A stretch of DNA of 64,000 nucleotides from Hymenolepis diminuta (lineage: Eukaryota; Platyhelminthes; Cestoda; Cyclophyllidea; Hymenolepididae), in contig CAADRB010000002.1 of the NCBI GenBank assembly GCA_900708905.1, forward strand, positions 1,321,841 through 1,385,840. Direction: 5' to 3'. The translations under genes were made by a program, and so were the position numbers. The notes under the pieces were generated by a model. It worked only from the letters and a program-made list of their open reading frames with translations. It did no database searches and was not told the origin of the DNA. This document shows, piece after piece, positions 43,701 to 55,700 of the stretch. Position 1 is the first letter of the stretch; the number at the start of each line of letters is the position of its first letter.

Positions 43701-46700
43701 CATGAGGTTGAAGTCGATTGGGAAAAAAATCCAGTGATTGGAATAACCATTAGCAGATGCCAGATCTCCAACGGGGGATCAAATAAAACTTAACTGGAAT
43801 CTATTTCTGTGTAAATGTTTCACCTTTCTCAAAGATAAACGTTAGAAGATGAGTGCTTGGGAGTCAAATACTTAAATGCCTTGGTACTTTGTATTTGTCA
43901 AAGTACGAGATACAGCCATAAAAGGCTGTGAATCTGATTAATAAACACCTACCACCAGCATCGAACTGGTCATTTTAGTCTTGTTTGATATTTAAGTCTA
44001 CTTTTTTATGCAGTTAAACGGGCTATCCGAAGACCTATCAATGGCACAATAAATCCAAGCCTATCTAAGGGAGTATTTCTACCTCTCATCTTGGATTGGA
44101 AGGCGACATCATTGAACTTCCATGGTGAAAAATTCGAATTTTGCTCGTTCCTTTTTCAGCCAGCCTTAATCAGTGCGGTTGGCCGTTCCACTCACGGGGT
44201 GTGCCATGATGGGTTTTGAACCCGTGAAATCTTATTTTTGCGCCTGTTAGCTCAGTCGGTGGGGTACGAGACTCTTAATCCCAGGATCGCGGATTCAAAT
44301 CCACACATTAGCAGGCTGATTCGTACATGCTTTTATTCCTAGACTTTCGTAAACCTTGGTAATGGGCGCATTGCCTCTTTACGTTCTTAATTGGTTGAAT
44401 ATATTTGTTTCTCTATTTAGCTTCCTTGTCTCATTCTTGGTTGACGCCCGTGGTGGTTCCATGCGAGCAAGCCGTCATCCAGGACTTCGTATCATGGTGC
44501 CTCCAAGTGCCGCCAGTGCTCCGACTCGTGTTACTTGCCGAATGCTGCGTCCAGAACGCACTGCTGCTCCACCTCAACTCAATGATGGTGAAGGCTTGGC
44601 CTGCCGGTGAGTTATAATTTTTTAATTATTAATCTCCGCTTTACCCTTCGTCATATCCTTTGAGATAACTTTTATATCACTTATTAATTCTGCTGTCAGT
44701 GGCCACCTTTGTTCTGGCGACCCACCTACATGTGAGATTATAAGCAGAAAGACGAAATTGAGGGTGAATAAAAAGGTACAGGAGATGGAGATCGCGGACA
44801 CTTCAATCTCTTGCAATAATGAGGTTCATATAAATTTAGGGAATCGGGAGCTTAATTAATGCTTGGGAGAGTGAAACCTTCAATTCCATTGGGGATGACA
44901 GTACTTAAGCACCATTTGGGCCTTTTTCACTTTCATCAACGTTGATGAGTCAGTTGTAGTGTCATAGAAATGCATACTTGCAGGTTAGCCAATCTATGCA
45001 CTGTCTCGTCCTATCTTTTCCGTACTATCATCGCTTTAGTAATTGGTAAGCGCGCCAAGGGAAAGTGTTTTCTAACACTTATTTTGAGTAGAAAACGGGT
45101 ATCTTGGAGCTACTCTGGTTGAAAAACTCGCGGTCTGCCGCTCCTCTTTTCATAATTATTAGGTAGTTTTGTGGTTGTTCCAGTTACTTGATATTCGCTG
45201 ATTGGTACCGAATTTGTGACTTTTGATGAGGCATATATTTGAGGGTGCTATTAAAAGGTTTTTGATTAGACTGGAGGTTTCCTGGAACCTCTAGTTATGG
45301 AATTCACATTCGATCATCATTTCTATAAAGCAATCAACCACTCTATGTATTTCAATCACTAGATATATATGGACGGGTCACTAACCCACGAAATTTGACT
45401 TTGCAAATCGTTAATATGCCGCTCCGTTTTTTCTCCCTTCAGCATAATCGAACTTGGTCCGCATCCTTGTCAGTTTAATTCACCAGTCTTGCTTGAAATT
45501 CCACACTTCGCGGCTATGCGTGGACGTCAACGAGAGATTGTCATTCTTCGCAGTGATGATGCTGAAACTTGGAAGGAACATTCCCTGGAAGCTACTGATC
45601 AAGCTGTACGAAGCGCCCTGGGATCTGTATTCGGTGGGTCGTTTTTCTTGTAATTGGTATATTGCCTCTTTTGCTAGCATGCAACTAACTTACATTGTTT
45701 AATCTAGTTGAATGATCCTGCTAAAGGTAGACTCGCTTAAAAATACTATTCATTCGCTGCGATAATTTTCTACGCCTTTATTACTATAAAGCCTCAGCGT
45801 CTGAAAAGGATATGGATTATTAGAACTTTCGATTATTCTGTTCTCCTTGGGGTTTAGGACTTATGAGATCTGTTGACTATTCATTTTCTTCAACATGTTT
45901 CTGGCAAGGCGTTTTTTATTTTAAAAAGTGTTAGCGGTAAAAGGACAAGGGCTCTTTTTACTTCGGCATTTGTTAAATGGAAAATGTCATTTATTTAGTT
46001 GCGGCTACATAGTTATTTATTTAGTAGTTATAATCTAGAGATTTCATGCAAAGATATCAATTTAGCGGAGTAATTCATGGATTTCATAAATCAGAGATTT
46101 TGATTGGATTTAGGGGATCTTTTTGAGATTTATTTATTCAGATAAATTTAATTTCACCCTTTTTTCGTGATATTTAGAGGTTATTAGTGTGATCTAAGGA
46201 TTTAGACCCAAGGCATGTGAGACAGTTGTTCTTTATTCTAATCCTTTTGAAATAACACTACGTGAAATGAGGCTAATTTATTATTGAGGAATAAATTCAG
46301 AAAAATTTTGTTTTAATTATACTTATCGTTTTTATTCTTGCATTATGAAATTTCACGGTTGAGTGGATAGATGACAGCTCCTATTTAAGGCGTCAAGGGC
46401 TTTTGGGTAGGAACTGTTGTTACAATATCGCCTGATAATTAATTCTTAAATTATTCAATTCAAACAAATATTACCGATCGAACCTCATCTTTAAAATTTC
46501 ACGGGGTGAAATTGTTCAATGGCACAACTGTGTAAAAACGGATGATTTGTCTCTAATCGTAATGTAAATCTAATATTTTTTCTGTTTTCGTCCTCATTCC
46601 GACCGTCTCAGTTTACTCTGTTGTTGTGTATCTGTTTTTTCACACGATTTAATGTCTATGGTTGTTGTTGGCCTTAAATTGCGAATACTTGTTCAGACTT

Positions 46701-49700
46701 GAGCCAGAGTAAGCATAAATTGTCTGAATGAGAATTTCCAAAATTTTGCATAAATTTACTGATTTTAGATCTTGGTCATATAATCCTGATGTGTTATGTC
46801 TCTTCTGGTTGCTGAAAGCAGCTATTTAAATTCTAGACTATGCTAAAATGATTTATCACAGCTAATTTCACTCAAGTTGAACTTAAGCTCCATATAATTC
46901 CTCCACAGAAAATAAGGACTAACCATTTGTAGGATTAATATATTCACTTAAATCGAATATACATTATGATTTTCAGCGATTTATTAGTTATCTTTAAATC
47001 CACTCCGGAAACACACTTTTTAAATTAAAAAGTGCTGGCGTGAAAAGGAAAAAGGTACTTTTGTGGAAATGCCTGAAATTTTGTTGAATACTGTAGTTGA
47101 AAATTTAAAATAAAGAACGGTCAACTTGTTCATGATGTTTATGATCTAGAGGTTAAAAATTACCATTTGACCGTGGATTTAAAGCTTTCCTCATTTACGT
47201 ACATTTGCGTTGTGTTTCTAAACGCGAGATATACATAAGTGGGGCGATTTTAATTAAGACCCCATTTGGGTTAAAGTTGCATTGAATTATGATCATTTAT
47301 ATATTGGATAAGAAATTTCGTTCTCAATACTTTTATCATACTCGATATCATGGATTACGAAGTTGTCTTCTTAGATGGACGGATGATGGTTATCCATTAT
47401 TTAAAGTATCAGTATTATTTTTGAAGATGTTGTTGCTACAAAGTAATTTCAGCAGTGTCTTTAAATGACTCAATTCGAGTTCAAATGCCTATGATCGATC
47501 TGATCTCCACTTCAATTTTTCACTTATTGTTTGCGTTTTGGATCGAAAATTGTTCTAAAGCCATAACTGCGCAAATAGGTATGATTCACCAACTTCCAGA
47601 TGTTTTCATCTTTGTGTATTTTTTAACTTTTCTCTGTTTTCATCATTTTGTTCTAATTTCAACCGTCTCAATTCATTCAGTTGTTGTGTGTATTTTCTCC
47701 AAAGAGGATTTTATGCCCACTTTTGTTTTAAATTACGAAAACACGTTTAGACTAGTGCCTAAGCAAGTTAAAGTAATTTATCTGAACGAGAACGTTTTTT
47801 ATTAATTTACAAAGAGGTTATTTAAGTGCAAGCTTTAAATCCATGTCCTTTGAATTGAGAATGAAAACATTATTCAAACTCCCTCTTTTACTCTTTAGTA
47901 GGGTGCAGATGTTCTAATCAATCTTGTATATGCGATTATGAACTGAAATTGTGCCATTCTATATTAGAAAAACTGTCGTGTTTCCATGGGTGTTTCCCTT
48001 TATACTACTTATTAAAGAATAATTATGTCGGTAAGTGATAACCACACAGTTTTTTCCCTTTTTCTTCTTCTGAGTTATTAACATTTCGGAATATCAGAGT
48101 AGATTTTGATTCTCTATAAGTTTTTTTTTCGCGAAATAATCCCTTCAAAATTTGTCACACCTGGACGATAGGACCAAATTTAAAGTTTAATAACTTTGTT
48201 TGGATGCACTTCAAATTGAATTCTGTTCCGATTAGATATTACATCTTTTTCGTACTTGCAACATCTGGATATCTCGGTATTTTGGCATAACTTTCATGCC
48301 TGCATATGGAGTGGGATTATTTCGCCAGGATTAAATTCCCTTTATGACCCATACTAAGTGGGGTTTTATGGCCAAATTGTAAAATATTGCCTTCCCAAGG
48401 GAAGTATTATCCTTTTCATGGCTTAATTGATGCACGAATGTGTATGGCATCATAAATGCGAAAAAATGCGTCTAAATAAAAGAAGCACTTTCTGGAAATA
48501 AAATGTTTATCTGTTGTTTTTACCATATAATTTGTTTGGCCATGAAAAGAAGTTCTAACGGGTGAAATTATTATGAAATATTTACCTTGGAGAATGTGAG
48601 GGCATCTTGAAGGCACATTCACTTAATATCAGTTAACAATAAATGTTTACAGTGCCGAGAAATACGATGTTAATCTCCTTCTTTCCCATTGTAGACACGT
48701 TGGAGACAGCTGAGCAGCTGAAAGAGAAACGAATTCTTCGTGTTCTGATGACTGACTTCCCACAGTATCTCGCCGTTGTTAGTCGTCTGCGTCAGGAAAT
48801 GGCTCTCATCGGTTCGGATGGAGGTGTACTCAGTTCCACTGTAGTACCTCAGGTCCAAGCTGTGTTCCCCGAGGGTGCTCTGCAGAAGAGAATTCGTGTT
48901 GGATTGCAAGTTAGTCTTATTTTGTTCCCTTGGTGGGATATTTTGTTATCTTGTAAGAGAGCCATATACTTTCGAAGGATTTTTAAAGAAAATGAAGGTG
49001 AGGGGGAAGGGGTCGGGTATTGGTAGAGAAAGAAGGCCGGGTCATCAAGAGTTTAACTTCTGGTCAATAAGCAGAATGGTAGGATGCGATTTTTTCATTA
49101 AGGTGGCTCCAGGATATCGACTCTCTAACTACGCCAGGTGTTATAAACGCTTTCCATTATGGGCTTGGAAAGTTTTAACTATATCAGAATTCTGAGCTTA
49201 GCATGTCTTCAGTATTTTACTCAAAAGGTTAAATGTATTTTGTATCTTGGCCTAACGTTCAGGATTTAATTCATACATTTCTGAATAATTATACATATCT
49301 ACAGTGTTCAGAGCTGACTGATCAGAAGATTGAATTGCAAGGTTCTGGCATTGCAGAGCTACCATATAGTCATCCCCTTAAACTATCGTTAATACGCTAG
49401 ATAATTTTAGGTAATCAAAACATTTACTAGAAAAATAAATCATATCTCAGCAATATGAATCTATCTAGAGCTGCCAAATAGGTAGAAAATGAATAAAACA
49501 CAGAAGAACGTAAAGAATAATGGGCTATTCTTAGTTATTTTTCGCTACTTCTGAGTTTGCAGTTCTTAAAACTCAGCTTTTTTTATTTCGCGAATGTTCC
49601 TTAACTTACGACCTTTTACTAACGTCCCTGTACTTCATCTAATAATTACTTAATACCAACTTCGATTGACCTAATCCATAATAAAGAATATTTACCCACT

Positions 49701-52700
49701 GACAAATCGAATGAGAAAGTTTCTCCATTTACTGAAAGAAATCTTTGGTTTAAATGTACGATACTTTCAAACAAAGTTGTAATAATTAGTTGGCATTTGA
49801 TTTTTTAACATATACATGGGTGCTCTGTCAACTACAGCATTTAGCTCTGTCTTGTCGCCGGTGTTGCTTATTAGACCTTTCCACCCCTACCCACCATTAC
49901 CAAACACTTGACATGTTTAGGCAATGAATTGAAACCTTTTTTGCATTCATTTACGAGGCCTGAAAGCGCACACATAAACATTAACTGTAGCTCTCACTAA
50001 AATGCTTACATATTTCACTGCAGATTTTGTTTGACTGAAGGTCTCATTGATCTTGGTGGTTGATTAAAAAGGCCAAGATTCTGCATTCTCACCCATGAAA
50101 AAGTAAAAGATTTATTATTTTAATCATAGAAAAGAATGTAAACACGGAGAAGAATAGGACAGTCCAATAAGGCGTGAAGAGAGAGAAGTCGAGTAGAAGT
50201 AAAGTCAAAGTACCAAAAAGTCCTCCTTCACTTGAATTTCATATTCATCGGTTGTCTAGCGTTTTACTTAATGTTTACAGTTCGCCATGTCATTGTCTTA
50301 GTCTTTCAATATTCAAATATCAGACTTTAACCCTTGTTTGTGAACTAGTTTATGTCGGATATGCGCAAAGCTTATTGACTAGTTCACTAGACGGAATTAT
50401 TTGGTTTATTAACTAGGTAAATTCTTCTCTTTTAAGTCAGTAACGCTTATTTGTTGCTAGCTAAGGCGCTTTTAACCCAGCAGAGCTCTCTGGAATTAAT
50501 TGAAGATTAATTCGTACAAGAATTCGTATGAATTTAACCAGGGAAAAGTCGTGTCGTACACATTACAAGGCACCTCTCTAGAAATTTCGAATTTAGTAAG
50601 GTGTTATGAATACCACCGAGCAATGCTGGCTATGATCATTTGACCGAAAATGGACGTGTATATATTTCAGCTGCCTAAAAATTGGATTTAACTTTTTTGC
50701 GGTCTCAATTCGAATTTAGACCGTATCTATTACCGTATTCTACAGTATTTAATCTCGTTTAGTGACATTAGTTTGAAGAAATCAATCAATGACATTATCT
50801 ACCTCTTCTTTCTTTCGATTCTTGTTTTTCCTCGTTTCTTTCCTTCGCCATTTTTTGTATTCAATAAATTTTTGAAATTTAAATATTCTTACTCAATTTA
50901 TGGAAAGTTAGTTTTAAAGCTGCTAAATTTCTATCCAGTGATTTTCTCTGAATTCTATTCTTTAATATTAGGCTGGTATGCTGAATTCGCAGTTTGACAA
51001 TAAATTCTAATGAATGCAACTAGTTTGAATCCTGCGCAATAAAGTTTTATTAAGATTTCTTATTCAGTTAAAGTCTTATGGGTGAATTTTAGCAGCTTCA
51101 ATCTCGTATCACAAGTTTAACCTGACTTCTCAATTATGTCACTTTAAGATCATGCTTAAAAGTAAGTTTCGCATGCTGAAAGGAAATGATTATACAGAAT
51201 GTTGTTCATCACTGGTGTAATGGTCAACGGGTGTGGTCCGCATCCGTTGATGGGTATGGCCAGCCGTAGCGGTCAAAACTGATTAATATGAAGGGGTAAC
51301 CGAATGCGACCTCTGGATATTTCTTTGCTGATTACTATAAAAAAATACTTTCAGCAGATTTGAGATTTATACAAAGTGCTGAAGGTTCTCTATAAGTACT
51401 TTTGAAGCGAATCGAACTATGATTGTTTGCTTATATTAAAAACACTTCCGTCACTTTTATAATTTTACTATAACGTAACCAACTAGGAGTTCGGATAGTA
51501 ATCTAGCAGAGCCAACAATCTAGAAAACTCGGTAATATAGCAACTTAACACAGAAGCTAATAATAATAAGAAGGCACGTTATAGTCGATACGAGTGTATC
51601 AAAGAAACTCTGTCTCTATCGGTATCGGCTTAAACAAACAAGTATAATTATTAAGTGTCCTTTATCGATGGGGAAATAAAGAAAGAAATTGCATTTTTAT
51701 TCATAGAAGAAATTTCGGGAGCGGGGGAAAATAGTTTTCATTTCTTCTAACAGATTTATAAACCAAAAAGACTTATCTAACGATGTTCGCTCCTTCTCTA
51801 AATTCTGGGGCTATTTGGAGATAATAAGAGACCTTTTTCAAAAGTCTAACAAGATTATCGCCATTATAGGCTCATCAAGTTCCTCCTGAGATGGTAACTC
51901 GTTTGGTTGGTAATCAAGTAACCGTCTCACCAATCGTCACCATTGAACCACGTCGTCGTAAGTTCCACAAGCCCATCACCCTCACCATTCCACTTCCACG
52001 TTCCGCTATTAACTCCACCACCTCTACTGGCAAACGTCATCATCATGGTGGCGCAGACTCAGCTCCTAATAGCAGCTTGAGATTGCTTTGTTCAATCACT
52101 GGTGGTACCGCTCCCGCAGTATGGGAAGACATCACGGGCTCAACTCCGCTTTCCAGAGTAAAGGACTGTGTCTCCTTCACTACTACAGTGTCTGCCAGGT
52201 AGGAAGAAACCGATTGTTGCTTGATACACGGTTTTAGCTCACCTTAATGTGCTTTGACTTCTATTTCTTGACCTCCAGACTTTGGCTTATTGACTGCCCT
52301 GTGATAAGTGCGTCTGTTGAAGTTGCAATGCGTTTGTACAAGGAGGCATCGGCTGTCCCCTACATGGGCAAGTTCATTGTATTCGCTAAGCGTCCGGAAG
52401 TCGATGAGGCTCTAATGCGTTGCTTCTGTATCACTGATGACAAAGTTGACAAGGTAAATTTTCACATTAGTTTATTACCATTTTACCTCATACAGAACTT
52501 GTTATTTTAATAATTACTCGGCTTGTACAGCCATTGCAAATAATTGGTTAAAGGATATGAAAATAACCTAATAATGTAACCTATTTATTTCTTCCATGGA
52601 CATCGTTATTGTATTTGCATAACTTGTACCTAAAACAATTGTTGCAATATGGTAATCTAATTTACCTATTAAATTACTAATTAGACAGTCTCTAATTTCG

Positions 52701-55700
52701 AAAAATGAAGAAAGGAGTTAAAGATTTATTTATAAACTGTAACCATCAACTATACTCCAAAACAGTGAAGTAAAATGGACTTAGAAATACTTCTTCATTC
52801 CTGAGTTACCACGCATTTTTGCACTTTTGCTTTGTCTATAGGATCCATAAACACATTTTGAAAATTTTGACTTGGTAAAGTGAGAGCGAATCAATATAAT
52901 TTTAGTTTAATTGTTAATTAAATGTTAATTATAAATCATATCAAAATATTTTGCGTCTTTATTCTCACTCTCGATTAGTTTTCCTATTTTTCTGATACTG
53001 GATTTAGTATATCTCTGATATTAGCTGATCAGTTTATACTAAATAAAATGAGTCGGTACGAGTAGTAATAGTCAAATCTTGTGTAGACCCATCATTCCTT
53101 TAAAATTTCGATGTCATAATTTCGCCCATCCACTCCAGCTTCATGTTTTCTCTCAAGTGTTTTGACCTTTTACTTTGAAACAATATTTCTGCTTTAGACT
53201 CTAGAATGTCAGGAGGGCTTCGATCTGGTAGCAGCAAGTAATGAGATTGAGGTTGTCGACAACCGTCCAACTTGGCTTGAGGCCACAGGAAATCTCGTTC
53301 CCGTCTGCAAGGTCGATGACCAACTGAGATTGCATTTCAACGCCTTCAGAGAAAATCGTCTCGCATTCCCTGTTCGCATAAAGGATCCCCAACTAGAACC
53401 TTCCGGTAAACTCGCCTTCGTTCGAGATCCGCGGCCTGGAAGTGTTGCAGAAATGAAGCCCATGCTCCAAGTGCGTCAATTACGGTAGATTTTAAATCAT
53501 CCTCGGTTTAAGTAAAAATAGCTGTTTTCTTTCAGGAGATAGGAGGAACTGCAATCACTGACGCTCTTCCAGTTCGACCCATTTGTGGTCTGGATGTTGT
53601 CCTTCCAACTGAGATCGACGGAACACGATCTGGATCTGTCCTAATTAGTGGTGCTGATGGTGCCCACACAATCGCATCTACCGCAGCCACATCGGTGGTC
53701 TCTCTCTCCTGCTCGCAACCTCAACACTTTGAACATCCTACTCAAAAATTGCCTGAAATTGATTCCCATGGAAGGTCTCTGGTTGTACCACCGCCTGAAT
53801 GGGCTGCGGGTAGGTTTTTTTACGTATACATCTTCTGATATCCTCTCATTCCTTCAAAATATACTATAAAGTTATTTCTCAATCTGCGGTGTGAAGAATA
53901 TACACTTAAAATAGCACTAATATCGACAGTAATTCTTCTCTAAAAGTTAGGCTAGTGCTATCCCCTTACAAATCTAATGATTTTCTTAAGGCTAATAGAA
54001 TATACAGTAAGAAGACCAAGAAATCAGTTGAAGTATTAGTATTGGACAATCTTAGAGGAATGAGAAAGAAGGCAGAGTAATAGGAAAGACTAAATAAGGT
54101 ACACTTTAAAGGGCTGTCCAGTTTTATGAGTCACTATGTGGCTGTGTGCACAACAGACTGCATGTTATCTCCGTTCTTCCTCCGGGTCTGAATGGATAGT
54201 CAGAATCAAGACGATCAGCGTGGATAGTGGTAATAGGTGAAAAGAGTCAGTTCTTACTAAGATATAACAATTTCTTAATTTAGTCTTGGATTTTCCCCAT
54301 CTACTTAGCTATGACCGAGGAATCCATTGCACGTACCCACCTGGATTTAGTTGAAATTGCCACTCAAGTTGGTTCCGACTGGCCACGTCTGGTCAAGACT
54401 CTTTTTGCACCTGATTCCACCGAACTCCCCCCATCTGCTGACCAACTCATCGATTGGATTTCCCGTCGATGTGCCTCGGCAGAGACGCTGAATGCTGCTG
54501 GACTTACCAATGATGGTCTGAGAAGTGATCGAGATCGAGCTTTGGCCATCCTGCTTGCTTGGACAATCGAAGCTGGCGACGCAGCTACTGGTAATTGGTT
54601 GATTTCACTGTCCTTTTGTCGTTCCTTGCTTGTACTGTTTTGGAACATATTTTGTGTCCTAGGAAATGAACTGGATTATGTTTTGAGGGAGATTGGGCGT
54701 GAAGATGTCGTCAAGAACTGCATGCGGGATATCCGTCCCGTTTTGGAAGTTGATGAACGTGAAAGAGTGAGTTTGCAAATAGGTTCGTTTGTAAATAAGA
54801 AGCTAAAATATTAGATGATTGATTTGGAGTTTTGTATATAATTTTTGGTGGTTTTTGTATAAATCCGAATAGACAGTTTGCAAACTTCATGGTATTTCCA
54901 TAAATCTCCGTATTCTTGAACGTTTTAACATAAGATCTCTTTATAGAATTACTTTTTAACCATTGGGCATTTCAAGAAACTCAACCTCGTGTGTCATCCT
55001 CAATCTTCGTAACCGCATTCTATAGGTTCTCATCCTTTTTATAATTCAGCCGATTCTTTGAAAAAGTTATTATCATACACTGGTTGATATTTTTACAGTT
55101 AGTCTCTTTTAAGAATGTACTAAATAGTAAGCACACATGTGCTTGGATCTGGAGATGTTTACTATGAGTTACCTTTCAGTTAATCATATGTGGAGTCGTC
55201 TTCTGTAAAGTAAAGTATAAATAAGTCAAACTTTAAATTTAAATATAAATAAGTTAAAATTAGCTCTCTAGCTTTGATAGAGGGAATAATCCTTTAATTA
55301 ATGTCAGAACCCATTTGGATAATTCATTCTTTCAACATTTTAAAAACGGTATGTCCTGATAGTAGCGCTCTTATATTTGTTTTCGGCAAACATTTGAACG
55401 CTACCTTTACTGTACGCGTTCTTCTTAGAATGGCTTATCTTCTAACTTAATAAAACCCAGACATTAGGAAGCTAGATTTTCCCGACATTTTTTATCGCGG
55501 TATTTCCTAAAGGCATCCAGGCATATCATGGCTAATCGAGAATGTAGTGCTTAAATGAGCTTTATCTTAAAGATTACATCCAGCTCTATCGTGAAAAGAC
55601 TGTTTCCACATTACATACCGTATAGTCTGCTTGAATCTTAAAATATGTAAACGCTGTATGTTCTATTTCCTTAGGCAAGTGATCAAATCAACAATGCAGG

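Larger units (their letters stand above)
39685..44420 (+). other. ank: Ankyrin intron, 4.7 kb
   Basis: Houses the candidate internal promoter and first exon B (40408-40653) and a tRNA-Lys-like element (44242-44316). Confidence 0.7.
45634..48694 (+). other. ank: Ankyrin intron, 3.1 kb, with internal duplication
   Basis: Two diverged copies of a unit about 1.1 kb long occupy much of the intron (see repeat entries). No coding sequence recognised. Confidence 0.65.
48910..51869 (+). other. ank: Ankyrin intron, 3.0 kb
   Basis: Contains a dispersed-repeat copy (50145-50250) and a GC-richer patch with a strong hairpin (51224-51250). No exon recognised. Confidence 0.65.

Noticed and set aside
47455..47805. 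116-codon open frame
   Set aside because: It lies in the second unit of an intronic duplication and is not preserved in the first; it is rich in Phe/Leu/Ile as expected by chance.
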